Assembly: GCF_041020765.1 (NCBI RefSeq)
Contig: NZ_JBEUEJ010000001.1
Source of the DNA: Kineococcus terrestris
Lineage (GTDB): Bacteria > Actinomycetota > Actinomycetes > Actinomycetales > Kineococcaceae
Direction: 5' to 3' (one strand)
Length of the DNA: 64,000 nucleotides
Shown: in pieces, positions 8,259 to 17,034 of the stretch
Layout: the number at the start of each line of letters is the position of its first letter
How positions within the stretch are numbered: the stretch's first letter is position 1
The notes under the pieces: model-generated
The model's input: only the letters and a program-made list of their open reading frames with translations
Database searches by the model: none
What the model was told of the DNA's origin: nothing
Program-made: the position numbers and the translations under genes

Positions 8259-9413
8259 ATGTCCGTCAGCCCTGCCCCCGCGCCCGTGAAGTTCGCGTAC
8301 TGGGTGCCCAACGTCTCCGGCGGCCTCGTCGTCTCCACGATCGAGCAGCGCACCAGCCACGACCCCGCGTACAACGTCGAGGTCGCCCGCGCCGCCGAGC
8401 GCGCCGGCTTCGAGTACGCACTCACCCAGGTGCGCTACCTCGCCTCCTACGGCGCCGACGCCCAGCACGAGTCCACCTCCTTCTCGCTGGCGCTGCTGCT
8501 GGCCACGCAGCGGCTGAAGGTCATCGCGGCCGTGCACCCGTACTTCTGGCACCCCGGCGTGCTCGCCAAGTTCGCCGCCACCGCCCAGGACCTCACCGGC
8601 GGACGGCTCGCGCTGAACGTCGTCTCCGGCTGGTTCAAGGACGAGGCCGTGCAGCTCGGCGTCGACTGGCCCGAGCACGACGAGCGCTACCGGCAGTCCG
8701 AGGAGTTCATCCGCCTGCTGCGCGGCGTGTGGTCGCAGGACGGCTACTCGCAGCGGGGCGAGTACTTCTCCGCGCGCGACATCACCTTCCGCCCGCAGCC
8801 GGCCGTGCAGCCGGAGCTGTTCCAGGGCGGCAACTCCACCGCCGCGCAGGCCATGGCCGGCCGCGTCAGCGACTGGTACTTCATGAACGGCAAGTCGATC
8901 GCCGGCGCCGCCGAGCAGGTGCGCGACGTGCGGGCCCAGGCCGCGCTGGCCGGGCGCTCGATCCGCTTCGGGCTCAACGGGTTCGCCGTCGTCCGCGACA
9001 CGCGCGAGGAGGCCGTCGCCGTCCTGGAGGAGATCGTCGCCAAGGCCGACGCCACCAAGGTCGAGGGGTTCCGCGCCGCCGTGCAGGAGGCCGGCAACGC
9101 CACGCGGGACCGCAAGGGCATGTGGTCGGACAGCTCCTTCCGCGACCTCGTGCAGTACAACGACGGCTTCCGCACCGGCCTGGTCGGCACTCCCGACGAG
9201 GTCGCCCGCCGCGTCCTGGCCTACCGCCTCGTCGGCGTCGACCTGCTCCTGCTCGGGTTCCTGCACGTCAAGGAGGACGTCGAGGCGTGGGGCGAGCTCG
9301 TCGTCCCGCGCGTGCGCGAGCTGGAGCAGCGCCTCGTCGACGGCGAGGACCTGCAGCTGGGCGCCGAGCTGGACGAGGCCGTGCGCACCGCGACCGAACC
9401 GGTCCCCGCCTGA
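8259..9413 (+). CDS. sfnG: Dimethylsulfone monooxygenase, FMNH2-dependent
   Basis: A 384-aa bacterial-luciferase-family (LLM) flavoprotein. It closely matches SfnG in landmarks: KFAYWVPNVSGGLVVS at the start, TGGRLALNVVSGWF, WPEHDERYRQSEEFIRLLRG, FQGGNSTAAQAMAGRVSDWYFMNG and VQYNDGFRTGLVGTPDEVA. SfnG oxidises dimethylsulfone to methanesulfinate and formaldehyde, supplying sulfur under sulfate limitation, and needs a separate FMN reductase that is not seen nearby. The ATG at 8259 follows GGGAG by 5 nt, at the end of a SAM riboswitch, so expression should fall when SAM (hence sulfur) is plentiful. Confidence 0.9.
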   Translation: MSVSPAPAPVKFAYWVPNVSGGLVVSTIEQRTSHDPAYNVEVARAAERAGFEYALTQVRYLASYGADAQHESTSFSLALLLATQRLKVIAAVHPYFWHPGVLAKFAATAQDLTGGRLALNVVSGWFKDEAVQLGVDWPEHDERYRQSEEFIRLLRGVWSQDGYSQRGEYFSARDITFRPQPAVQPELFQGGNSTAAQAMAGRVSDWYFMNGKSIAGAAEQVRDVRAQAALAGRSIRFGLNGFAVVRDTREEAVAVLEEIVAKADATKVEGFRAAVQEAGNATRDRKGMWSDSSFRDLVQYNDGFRTGLVGTPDEVARRVLAYRLVGVDLLLLGFLHVKEDVEAWGELVVPRVRELEQRLVDGEDLQLGAELDEAVRTATEPVPA

Positions 9414-9454
9414 GCCTCCCGAGCGCCTCCTCGCGCGGACGGCGCCCCGCCACG

Positions 9455-9460
9455 TACGGT
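9455..9460 (+). promoter_or_regulatory. -10 box of idi (leaderless)
   Basis: TACGGT, 6 nt, then GTG at 9467. Confidence 0.55.
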
Positions 9461-9466
9461 GCCCCG

Positions 9467-10033
9467 GTGAGCGCGACCACCGGGACCACCGACGTGGCGG
9501 GCACCGCCGCCGCCGAGCTCGTCGTCCTCCTCGCCGAGGACGGCACGCCGTGCGGCACCGCCCCCAAGGCGGAGGTCCACCACGCCGACACCCCCCTGCA
9601 CCTGGCGTTCTCCTGCTGGGTGCTCGACGGGGCCGGCCGCACGCTGCTCACCCGGCGCGCCGACGCCAAGAAGACCTGGCCCGGGGTGTGGACGAACTCC
9701 TTCTGCGGCCACCCCGGCCCCGGGGAGAGCCCCGCCGAGGCGGTGCTGCGCCGCGCCGGCGACGAGCTGGGCGCCGACGTCACCGCCGTGGCCGCCGCCC
9801 TGCCCGACTTCCGCTACCGCGCCGTCATGGCCGACGGGACGGTGGAGAACGAGGTGTGCCCCGTCTTCACCGCCTCGCTGGCCGACCCCGGCGCGCCGCT
9901 GGCGCCGTCCCCGCTGGAGGTGGGCGACTGGCGCTGGGTGGACGTCGGCGAGCTGCGCGCGCAGGTCTCCCGCGACCCGCGCCCGTTCAGCCCGTGGATG
10001 CTGCTGCAGCTGCCGCAGCTGCGCCTGCCGTGA
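9467..10033 (+). CDS. idi: Isopentenyl-diphosphate delta-isomerase, type I
   Basis: A 188-aa Nudix-fold enzyme interconverting IPP and DMAPP in isoprenoid synthesis. The active-site cysteine is Cys80 in TNSFCGHP, and the catalytic glutamates Glu127/Glu129 lie in ENEVC, matching the type I family. Length is normal. The GTG start is fixed by the leaderless -10 box. No other isoprenoid genes are adjacent. Confidence 0.95.
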   Translation: MSATTGTTDVAGTAAAELVVLLAEDGTPCGTAPKAEVHHADTPLHLAFSCWVLDGAGRTLLTRRADAKKTWPGVWTNSFCGHPGPGESPAEAVLRRAGDELGADVTAVAAALPDFRYRAVMADGTVENEVCPVFTASLADPGAPLAPSPLEVGDWRWVDVGELRAQVSRDPRPFSPWMLLQLPQLRLP

Positions 10034-10082
10034 GGGCGCGCCCCGCCCGCCCGGTCCCGCCCGCACCGCCCCCGTCCGCCCG

Positions 10083-11024
10083 GTGACGCGCCGCCGCCTG
10101 GCCACGGCCGCCGGGCGCCTGCTGGTCCTCGCCGTCACGGTCGCGGCCGTCGTCGTCCTGGCCCGCACCGTCGACGGCGCCGACCTGGCGCAGCGCCTGC
10201 GCGAGGCCGACCCCCGCTGGATCGCCGCCGCCGCCCTCGCCTCGCTCGTGCCGATCGCCGGCAACGTCGCCTCGATGACCGCCCTGACGCCCGTGCGGCT
10301 GCCCGTCGGCTGGACGACGCTGGTGTGGCTGGCCACCAGCTTCGCCAACCTGCTCACCCCCTCCAGCACCGGCGGGGTCGCCCTCACCGTGCGCTACCTG
10401 CAGCAGCGGGGGATGGCGGTGGCCGCGGCGCTGGCCACCATCGGCGTCGTGCAGAGCACCTCGGCGCTCGTCAGCGGCGCCCTCGTGCTCGGCGGGCTCG
10501 TCACGGCCGGGCGGGCGCTGGCCCCCGCGGAGGTGCCCTGGCCGGTGCTGCTGGTCGTCGTGCTGGCCGCCGCCGCGCTCGCCGGCGTGCTGCGCGCCTC
10601 CCGCCGCGCGCGCGAGGTCGTCCGCGCGCGGGTCGTCGCGCCGCTGCGCGAGCTGTGGCCGCGGATGCGGCGCGTGCTGACCTCCCCGGGCCGGCTCCTG
10701 GTCGCGCTGGCCGGGCACGTCGCCGTCCCCCTCGGGTTCGCCGTCACCCTGGCCTGCGCGGTGCGCGCCGCGGGGGAGGCCTCCCCGCCGCTGCTGCTCC
10801 TGGTCCTCGTCGTCGTCGGCTCCTCGGCCGTGACCGTCGCCGTGCCGGTGCCCGGCGGGGTCGGGGCCTCCGAGGCCGCGCTGACCGCCGGTCTCGTCGC
10901 CGTCGGCGTCGCCCCCGCCGCGGCCCTGTCCGCGGCGCTGCTGCACCGCTTCCTCACCTTCTGGGTGCGGGTGCCGCCGGCGTGGGCGGCCCTGCTGTGG
11001 CTGCGGCGGCGCCGCTTCGTCTGA
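10083..11024 (+). CDS. UPF0104/YbhN-type (lysylphosphatidylglycerol-synthase TM domain) membrane protein
   Basis: A 313-aa polytopic membrane protein with about eight helices. The family landmarks are FANLLTPSSTGGVALTVRYL near residue 90 and the PVPGGVGASEAAL motif near residue 258. Relatives form the flippase domain of MprF or act as stand-alone lipid or isoprenoid transporters; which lipid is handled here is unknown. It follows idi by 49 nt on the same strand, so a link to polyprenyl lipids is possible but is inference. The stop faces the SbcC-like gene end 15 nt away. Confidence 0.8.
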   Translation: MTRRRLATAAGRLLVLAVTVAAVVVLARTVDGADLAQRLREADPRWIAAAALASLVPIAGNVASMTALTPVRLPVGWTTLVWLATSFANLLTPSSTGGVALTVRYLQQRGMAVAAALATIGVVQSTSALVSGALVLGGLVTAGRALAPAEVPWPVLLVVVLAAAALAGVLRASRRAREVVRARVVAPLRELWPRMRRVLTSPGRLLVALAGHVAVPLGFAVTLACAVRAAGEASPPLLLLVLVVVGSSAVTVAVPVPGGVGASEAALTAGLVAVGVAPAAALSAALLHRFLTFWVRVPPAWAALLWLRRRRFV

Positions 11025-11039
11025 GCCGCCCCGCGCCGC

Positions 11040-13685
11040 TCAGTGCGACAGGCGCACCACCGTCGCCGCCGGCACCGAGGAGTGCACGCCCGGCCCGGGC
11101 GCCATGACCAGCACCTGCGCGGGCGGGGCGACGAGCCCCAGCACCGCGCCCAGCCGCCGCAGCCGCTCGGGGTCGGAGTGGCCCAGCGCGTCGTCCAGCA
11201 CCACCGGCACGCCGTCCTCGGGCGAGACCAGGCTGGCGCACGCCAGCCGGACCAGGACGGCCAGCTGCTCGCGCGCACCGGTCGACAGCTGCTCCCAGCG
11301 CACCGTGCGCCCGTGCAGCTCGCGCGAGGCCACCCGCAGGTCGTCGTCCAGCTCGACGTCGAAGGTGTCGCCGAAGACCAGCCGCCCCAGCGTGCGCAGC
11401 TTGTCCCGGAACGGGGCGACGTAGCGGCGCCGCGCCGCCGCGCGGTGCCGCACGAGGACCTCGTGCAGCAGGTCCGCCGCGGCCGCCCGCCGGGCCAGCG
11501 CCGCGTGCTCGGCGGCCAGCGCCTCCACGGCGGTCTCCGCGGTGTCCAGCGCCGCCTGCCGGCCCTCGCGCCCGACCAGCTCCAGGCGCACCGTCAGCGT
11601 CGCCAGGTCCGCCTCGGTGCGGCGCAGGTCCTCGTCGGCGCGGGCCAGGACGGCCTCGGCGTGCGCGAGGAGGGTGTCGGCGGCGCCGCGCTCGCGGGCG
11701 TCCAGCTCGGCGCGGGCGCCGGACAGCTGCGCGCGCGCCTCCTCCAGGGCGGCCGCGGCCGCCGCGGCCGCCTCCGCCAGCGCCTCGTCCGGGGCGCCGT
11801 CGCGGTCGTGGGCCAGCTGCCCGGCGGCGCGCTCGGCCTCCTCGGCGACGACCCGCAGGGTCGCCTCGCCCCCGCGCACCCCGGCCGCCAGGCCCTCCCG
11901 GCGGGCGCGGGCCTCGGCCACCGCCGCCCGGGCGCCGTCCAGCCGCCCCCGGGCCTCCTCCTCCGCCGCGCGGGCCGCCCGCTCGGCCTCGCGGGCCGCG
12001 CCCACGTCGCCGGGCGCGTTCCCGCCCCCGTTCCCGCCCCCGCCGTCGTCCTCACCGGCGGCCGCGCGCTCGGCGAGCAGGCGCTCGTGCTCGGCGCGGT
12101 CCTGCGCCACGTCGCCCACCGCGGCGTGCCGCTGCCGGGCCAGGGCCAGGGCCCCTTCGGCCGCGCGGCGCTCGGCCGCCGCCCGGCGGGCTCCGGCCGC
12201 GTCCGCCACACCGGCCTCCGCCAGGACGGCGCGCAGCTCGCGCTCGGCGCCGGCGACCGTCTCGGCCAGGTCCCGCGCCCCGCCGCCGGGCACCACCCGC
12301 ACCCGCACGAGACCGTCGACGGCCACCTCCAGCTCGCCGGTCGCCGTCGCCTCGCGGGTCCCGGCGGGCAGGACCTCCCCGGCCAGCAGCACCCGCCCGT
12401 CCGCCAGGGCCTCGACGACGACCCGGGGCGCGGCGGCCTCGGCCGCCGCGCGCGCCACCCGGACCGCCTCGTCGGCCTCCTCGACGCGGCGCAGCAGGGC
12501 CTCGCCGACCAGCAGGCCGCCCAGGGCCGCGCGCGCGGCCGCGACGTCGCGCTCGGCGGCCTCGTGCGCGGCCAGGCGGGCGGCCAGCCGCCGCAGGGTC
12601 TCCGCGTCCTCCGCCGCGCGGGCCGCCGCCCGCGCCCGCGACCACGCCGTCCGCGTGGCGTCGGCGTCCTCGCCCGCCGCCGCGCGCGCCTCCTCCAGCC
12701 GCGCCGTCAGCGCCGCGGCCTCCTCCTCGGCGGCGCGCAGCCGCACCAGCTGCTCCTCCTGGCGGGCCAGCTCGCCCGCGCGGCGGGCCGCGTCCTCGGC
12801 CCGCTCGCGCCGGCGCTCCACGGCGGCGCGGGCCTCCTCCGCGGCCCGCGCGCGCTGCGCGACGACCTCGTCACCGGCGCGCACGCGGGTGCGCAGCTCC
12901 TCCAGCGCCGCCACCGCGGCGCGCTGGCCGTCCGCCTCGGCGGCCGTGCGGTCGCGGTGCTCGCGCAGCCGCGCGCGCTCGGCGACCAGGGCGGCGTGCC
13001 GCTCGACGTCGGCGGCGACCTCCGCCAGCGCCCGCGCGGCCGCGTCGCGCTCGGCGACGGCGCGCTCCAGCTCCTCCCCGCACGCCCGGAAGCGGGCGGT
13101 GGGCCGCCCCGAGGCGGTGAGGAACTCCGCCCGCCGGGCCGCCACCCGCTCCAGCAGGTCCTCGGCCCCGTCCGCGCCGTCGCCGCCGTCCCCGCCCGAG
13201 GAGCCGCCCGCCGCGGCGTCCAGCGCGGCGGCCAGCGCGGCGCTGCCGGCCACCGACGTGTCCAGGGGTGCGCCCTGCAGCAGGCGCAGCGCCCGCCACA
13301 GGCCCTCGTCGAGGGTCTCGGCGAGGATCGCCAGGACGCGGGCGTGCGCCTCCTCGCCCGTCAGCTGCTCGCGGCGCGGCGCCGAGACCGTCAGCGCGGT
13401 CGCCGGCCGCGAGTGCCACTGCTTGCGGTAGGTGAAGCGGTACGGGCCGCAGGACAGCTCCGCCTCGACGCAGGTGGGCGCGTCCCGGTGCACCGGCTTG
13501 ACGGCCAGCACCGAGCTCTTGCGCGAGGAGTGCTTCTCCGTCAGCAGCATGTCCAGGGCCTCGACCACGGACGTCTTGCCGACCTCGTTGGCGCCCTCCA
13601 GGACCACCACGCCGGCCTCGGGAAGGTGCAGCTCGCGGTGCTCCACGCCGCGGAAGTCCTTCAGGAGCAGGCGGTGCACCTTCAC
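11040..13685 (-). CDS. SbcC/YhaN-like SMC-type ATPase without a zinc hook
   Basis: An 881-aa ATPase. The N-terminal ABC half has Walker A GANEVGKTS at residues 31-39; the C-terminal half has the signature LSTGAREQLAVL and Walker B PVVLDDALGHSD. About 500 residues of Ala/Glu/Arg-rich predicted coiled coil lie between, broken by a beta-rich insert and a Gly/Asn-rich linker. Canonical SbcC/Rad50 carries CxxC at the coiled-coil apex; I find no CxxC anywhere, which is closer to YhaN-type proteins. The GTG start overlaps the stop of the nuclease gene by 4 nt, so the two are coupled. Likely role: DNA-end processing with the nuclease. GC and codon use match the neighbours. Confidence 0.85.
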   Translation of the reverse strand: MKVHRLLLKDFRGVEHRELHLPEAGVVVLEGANEVGKTSVVEALDMLLTEKHSSRKSSVLAVKPVHRDAPTCVEAELSCGPYRFTYRKQWHSRPATALTVSAPRREQLTGEEAHARVLAILAETLDEGLWRALRLLQGAPLDTSVAGSAALAAALDAAAGGSSGGDGGDGADGAEDLLERVAARRAEFLTASGRPTARFRACGEELERAVAERDAAARALAEVAADVERHAALVAERARLREHRDRTAAEADGQRAAVAALEELRTRVRAGDEVVAQRARAAEEARAAVERRRERAEDAARRAGELARQEEQLVRLRAAEEEAAALTARLEEARAAAGEDADATRTAWSRARAAARAAEDAETLRRLAARLAAHEAAERDVAAARAALGGLLVGEALLRRVEEADEAVRVARAAAEAAAPRVVVEALADGRVLLAGEVLPAGTREATATGELEVAVDGLVRVRVVPGGGARDLAETVAGAERELRAVLAEAGVADAAGARRAAAERRAAEGALALARQRHAAVGDVAQDRAEHERLLAERAAAGEDDGGGGNGGGNAPGDVGAAREAERAARAAEEEARGRLDGARAAVAEARARREGLAAGVRGGEATLRVVAEEAERAAGQLAHDRDGAPDEALAEAAAAAAAALEEARAQLSGARAELDARERGAADTLLAHAEAVLARADEDLRRTEADLATLTVRLELVGREGRQAALDTAETAVEALAAEHAALARRAAAADLLHEVLVRHRAAARRRYVAPFRDKLRTLGRLVFGDTFDVELDDDLRVASRELHGRTVRWEQLSTGAREQLAVLVRLACASLVSPEDGVPVVLDDALGHSDPERLRRLGAVLGLVAPPAQVLVMAPGPGVHSSVPAATVVRLSH

Positions 13686-14869
13686 GCGCGCGGCCCCCCG
13701 CCCGCCAGCCGGTGCAGCAGCGCCAGCGCGTCCCGGGCCACCAGCGGGTCGGCCCCCGCACCGGTCCCGCCGCCCCCGCCGCCCCCGCCGCCGCCGGGGT
13801 CCGCCCGGCCGGCCAGCTCCGCCAGCTCGGCGACGGCGCCGTCCGCCCAGCCGCCCAGGCCCAGGTCGCTCAGCTCGGCGTCGGCGGGCAGCACCACCAG
13901 GTCGGTGTGCCGCTCCCACTCCTGCACGCCCGCGAACAGGTGCCGCTGCGCCTCCAGCAGGTCGTCCAGCTCCGCCTTCTGCGCCAGCGTCAGCGTGCCG
14001 GTCAGGCTGAGCGTGACGACCGTGCGGTCCTTGGCGGGCAGCGCCGTCAGCCGCTCGCGCAGCGCGGCCAGCGACTCGTCGGAGTCCAGCTCCGCGCGCA
14101 CCAGCGGGAACGCCCACGTGCCCACCCGCACCGGCTCCACCCTCGCCGGCGAGCTGCCGTCCAGCTCCACGACGAGCACGTTGCCCGGGTCCACCTCGCG
14201 CCGGTCGGTGACCTCCGGGGTGCCCGCGTACCAGACGGCGCCCGAGGTCCCGACCCGCGTCGTGGAGTGCCGGTCGCCCAGCGCCACGTAGTGCAGCCGC
14301 CCCGCGGCCAGGGCCTCCTCCAGCGGCGCCAGCGCGATGCGGGCCGGGTCGTCGCGGTCGGGGGACAGCGCGTCCACCGCGCCGTGCCCGGCCACCACGC
14401 GCAGGGTGCCGTCGGCCGGCAGCCCCGCCACCGCCCGCGCCACCAGGTCCTCCAGGGGGCGCTTGGACGTCCACGGGGCGGCCACCAGCTCCACGCCCGG
14501 GCGCACCTCGTGCGGGCCGGGGGCGTCCAGCACGTGCACGCCCGGCGCCGAGCGCACCTCCGGCGAGCGCAGCACCGAGGAGGCGTCCAGCGGGTCGTGG
14601 TTGCCCGGCAGCAGGTAGACCGGCACCCCGCCGTCGGCGAGGGCCTCCAGCGCCCGCGCCACCACCCGCGGGCCGACGGCGTTGGACTCGAACACGTCGC
14701 CGCACACGAGGACGAACTCCGCGCCGCGCTCGCGGGCCAGCTGCCCCGTGCGGCGCACCGCGTCGGTGCGGGCGGCGGTGTAGCGCGGTTGCGCGTCGGC
14801 GTCCAGGAAGTGCCGGGTCATGCCCAGCTGCCAGTCGGCGGTGTGGACGAACCGGAGCGGTGGTGCCAT
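13682..14869 (-). CDS. SbcD/YhaO-like metallophosphoesterase (DNA repair exonuclease)
   Basis: A 395-aa calcineurin-like nuclease. The metal-binding motifs run in order: HTADWQLG near the N terminus, CGDVFESN, LPGNHD, GHGAVD and ALGDRHS (the usual GHxH is GDRH here). A capping domain follows, then a run of ten glycines near residues 358-368 encoded by a CCGCCCC microsatellite, and a final short helix. It is the first gene of the pair with the ATPase, and the ATG is positioned 7 nt from a TAGCGT box for leaderless expression. Function as an ATP-dependent end-processing nuclease is inferred from the family. Confidence 0.87.
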   Translation of the reverse strand: MAPPLRFVHTADWQLGMTRHFLDADAQPRYTAARTDAVRRTGQLARERGAEFVLVCGDVFESNAVGPRVVARALEALADGGVPVYLLPGNHDPLDASSVLRSPEVRSAPGVHVLDAPGPHEVRPGVELVAAPWTSKRPLEDLVARAVAGLPADGTLRVVAGHGAVDALSPDRDDPARIALAPLEEALAAGRLHYVALGDRHSTTRVGTSGAVWYAGTPEVTDRREVDPGNVLVVELDGSSPARVEPVRVGTWAFPLVRAELDSDESLAALRERLTALPAKDRTVVTLSLTGTLTLAQKAELDDLLEAQRHLFAGVQEWERHTDLVVLPADAELSDLGLGGWADGAVAELAELAGRADPGGGGGGGGGGTGAGADPLVARDALALLHRLAGGGPRA

Positions 14870-14876
14870 GCCCCCG

Positions 14877-14882
14877 ACGCTA
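14877..14882 (-). promoter_or_regulatory. -10 box of the nuclease-ATPase operon (leaderless)
   Basis: On the minus strand TAGCGT, 7 nt, then ATG at 14869. Confidence 0.6.
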
Positions 14883-14949
14883 GGTCAGGGCGCCGACACC
14901 GCCGACACCGCCGGCACCGGCGCGTCCGGGCGTGCCGCGCGGCGGGTGC

Positions 14950-15294
14950 TCAGGCGCCGGCGCGGGGCAGCGCGCTGGCCCGCCAGCCGCCCGGTCCGGG
15001 GCGCGGCGGCAGGCCCAGCACGTGCCGGCGGTCGGCCCAGCGCGAGCGCGGCGCCTCCGCGCCCACCCCCGTCCCGGCCGCGGGCTGCGCCGCGGCGGTG
15101 CTCAGCGTGCTGGTGAGCACGACGGTCAGCGCCGCCAGCTCCTCGGGTTCGGGGTGGCCGCGCTCGATCCGCAGCGAGCCCAGCAGTTCCGCGGCCTCCA
15201 GCGCCACGCGCGCCTCCTCGTCGTCGTCGTCGTCCCGGTCGTCCCGGTCGTCCCGCCCCGGCCCGCCCGTCGCGGCCGGGCCGGTCGTGCTCAC
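14950..15294 (-). CDS. accE: Acyl-CoA carboxylase epsilon subunit
   Basis: A 114-aa small subunit peculiar to actinobacterial acyl-CoA carboxylases, where it stabilises the biotin-carboxylase/carboxyltransferase complex. It has a disordered Asp/Arg-rich start, the helix RIERGHPEPEELAALTVVLT (residues about 43-62), and the conserved tryptophan regions SRWADR and GGWRASALPR at the C terminus. The GTG start overlaps the beta-subunit stop by 4 nt. The biotin-carboxylase alpha subunit is not in this window. Confidence 0.9.
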   Translation of the reverse strand: MSTTGPAATGGPGRDDRDDRDDDDDEEARVALEAAELLGSLRIERGHPEPEELAALTVVLTSTLSTAAAQPAAGTGVGAEAPRSRWADRRHVLGLPPRPGPGGWRASALPRAGA

Positions 15295-16949
15295 AGCGGG
15301 ATGTTCCCGTGCTTCTTGGCGGGCAGGACCGCCCGCTTGGTCGCCAGCGCCCGCAGCGCGCGCGTCACCTGCACGCGGGTCTCCGAGGGCGCGACGACCG
15401 CGTCGACGTACCCGCGCTCGGCGGCCACGTACGGGTTGGCCAGCTCCTCCTCGTACTCCTCCACGAGCTGCCGGCGGCGCTCCTCGACGTCCTCGCCGGC
15501 CTCGGCGGCCGCCTTCAGCGTCGCCCGGTGCAGGATGTTCACCGCGCCCTGCGCGCCCATCACGGCGATCTGCGCGGTGGGCCAGGCCAGGCACACGTCG
15601 GCGCCCATCTCCTTGCTGCCCATGACGATGTACGCGCCGCCGTACGCCTTGCGCGTGATGACGGTGACCAGGGGGACGGTCGCCTCGGCGTAGGCGTACA
15701 GCAGCTTCGCGCCGCGGCGGATGATCCCGCCCCACTCCTGGTCGGTGCCCGGCAGGAAGCCGGGCACGTCGACGAACGTCAGGACCGGGACGTTGAACGC
15801 GTCGCACAGCCGCACGAAGCGGGCGGCCTTCTCCGAGGCGTCGATGTCCAGGGTGCCGGCCAGCTGCTGCGGCTGGTTGGCCACGACGCCGACCGAGCGG
15901 CCCTCCACACGCCCGAACCCGCACAGCACGTTGGGCGCGAACAGCTCGTGGACCTGCAGGAACTCGCCGTCGTCGAGGACGCCGGTGACGACCTGGAGCA
16001 TGTCGTACGGCTGGTTCGCGGCGTCGGGCACGACCGTGTCCAGCAGCAGGTCGTGCTCGTCGACCTCCAGGCCCGCCGGCTCCTCGGCCGGCACCACGGG
16101 CGCCTCGGACAGGTTGTTCGAGGGCAGGTAGGACAGCAGCTCGCGCACGTAGGCGATCGCCTCGTCCTCGTCGGGGGACAGGTGGTGCGCCACCCCCGAG
16201 CGCGTCGTGTGGGTGCGCGCCCCGCCCAGCTCCTCGAAGCCGACGTCCTCGCCGGTGACCGTGCGGATGACGTCGGGGCCGGTGACGAACATGTGCGAGG
16301 TCTCGTCGACCATCACCGTCACGTCGGTCAGGGCGGGGGAGTACACCGCGCCGCCCGCGCACGGGCCGACGATGAGGGAGACCTGCGGGACCACGCCGGA
16401 GGCGTGCACGTTGCGCCGGAAGATGCGCGCGTACTGCACCAGGGAGGCCACGCCCTCCTGGATGCGCGCGCCGCCGCCGTCGTTGATGCCGATGACGGGG
16501 CAGCCGGTCGTGGCCGCGAACTCCTGCAGCTTGGCGATCTTGGCGCCGTGCACCTCGCCCAGCGAGCCGCCGAAGGCCGTGAAGTCCTGCGCGAAGACCG
16601 CGACGGGGCGCCCGTCGACGGTCGCGTAGCCGGTGACGACGCCGTCGCCGTCGACGTGCTTGGCGGCCATCCCGAAGGCCGTGGCCGTGGAGCGGGCGAA
16701 GCCGTCCAGCTCGACGAAGGAGCCCTCGTCGACCAGCGCGGCGATGCGCTCGCGGGCCGTCTTCTTGCCGCGGGGGTGCTGGCGGGCCGCGGCGCGCTCG
16801 TCGGCGGCGGCGACGGCCTCGTGGGCGCGCCGGTGCAGCTCGGCCAGCCGCCCGGCGGTGCTGCGCGGGTCGGGCCCGTCCGGGGCCGACCCGGCCGCGG
16901 GGGCCGCGGGATCGGCGGGGGACTCCACGGGCGCCTGGGGACTGCTCAC
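15291..16949 (-). CDS. accD: Acyl-CoA (acetyl/propionyl-CoA) carboxylase beta subunit
   Basis: The 552-aa carboxyltransferase subunit transfers CO2 from carboxybiotin to acetyl- or propionyl-CoA. It has two crotonase-like domains: the N-terminal one holds GINDGGGARIQEG and VGPCAGGAVYSPAL, and the C-terminal one GFLPGTDQEWGGIIRRGAK and ITRKAYGGAYIVMGSK. A Pro/Ala-rich tail of about 30 residues precedes the fold. Closest family are the AccD5/PccB-type subunits that pair with an epsilon subunit, which is encoded immediately downstream. The GTG at 16949 is supported by a TACGCT box 8 nt upstream. Confidence 0.95.
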   Translation of the reverse strand: MSSPQAPVESPADPAAPAAGSAPDGPDPRSTAGRLAELHRRAHEAVAAADERAAARQHPRGKKTARERIAALVDEGSFVELDGFARSTATAFGMAAKHVDGDGVVTGYATVDGRPVAVFAQDFTAFGGSLGEVHGAKIAKLQEFAATTGCPVIGINDGGGARIQEGVASLVQYARIFRRNVHASGVVPQVSLIVGPCAGGAVYSPALTDVTVMVDETSHMFVTGPDVIRTVTGEDVGFEELGGARTHTTRSGVAHHLSPDEDEAIAYVRELLSYLPSNNLSEAPVVPAEEPAGLEVDEHDLLLDTVVPDAANQPYDMLQVVTGVLDDGEFLQVHELFAPNVLCGFGRVEGRSVGVVANQPQQLAGTLDIDASEKAARFVRLCDAFNVPVLTFVDVPGFLPGTDQEWGGIIRRGAKLLYAYAEATVPLVTVITRKAYGGAYIVMGSKEMGADVCLAWPTAQIAVMGAQGAVNILHRATLKAAAEAGEDVEERRRQLVEEYEEELANPYVAAERGYVDAVVAPSETRVQVTRALRALATKRAVLPAKKHGNIPL

Positions 16950-16957
16950 GGGGCGGC

Positions 16958-16963
16958 AGCGTA
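16958..16963 (-). promoter_or_regulatory. -10 box of the accD-accE operon
   Basis: On the minus strand TACGCT, 8 nt, then GTG 16949. Confidence 0.5.
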
Positions 16964-17028
16964 ACGGCCGGGCCCGCGCGCGGGCAGCCGTCGGCGCCCC
17001 GGGCGGCCGGTGCCGTCGGCCGTCCGGG

Positions 17029-17034
17029 TAGCTT
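17029..17034 (+). promoter_or_regulatory. Candidate -10 box for icd in the divergent accD-icd interval
   Basis: TAGCTT fits the TAnnnT pattern and would give a leader of about 130 nt. A consensus TTGACA also occurs at 17063-17068 but has no convincing -10 downstream. The 222-bp interval 16950-17171 holds nothing else I can support. Confidence 0.3.

Noticed and set aside
11021..11043. Inverted CTGAGC/GCTCAG between the convergent flippase and ATPase genes as a terminator.
   Set aside because: Only 6 bp pair before a mismatch, and the symmetry is largely explained by the two facing TGA stops.
13682..14705. Extension of the SbcC-like ATPase upstream into the nuclease gene in another frame (total 1221 codons).
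   Set aside because: The extension is Arg/Gly-rich out-of-frame sequence across the nuclease gene; the real start is the GTG overlapping the nuclease stop, directly before the conserved N-terminal motif.
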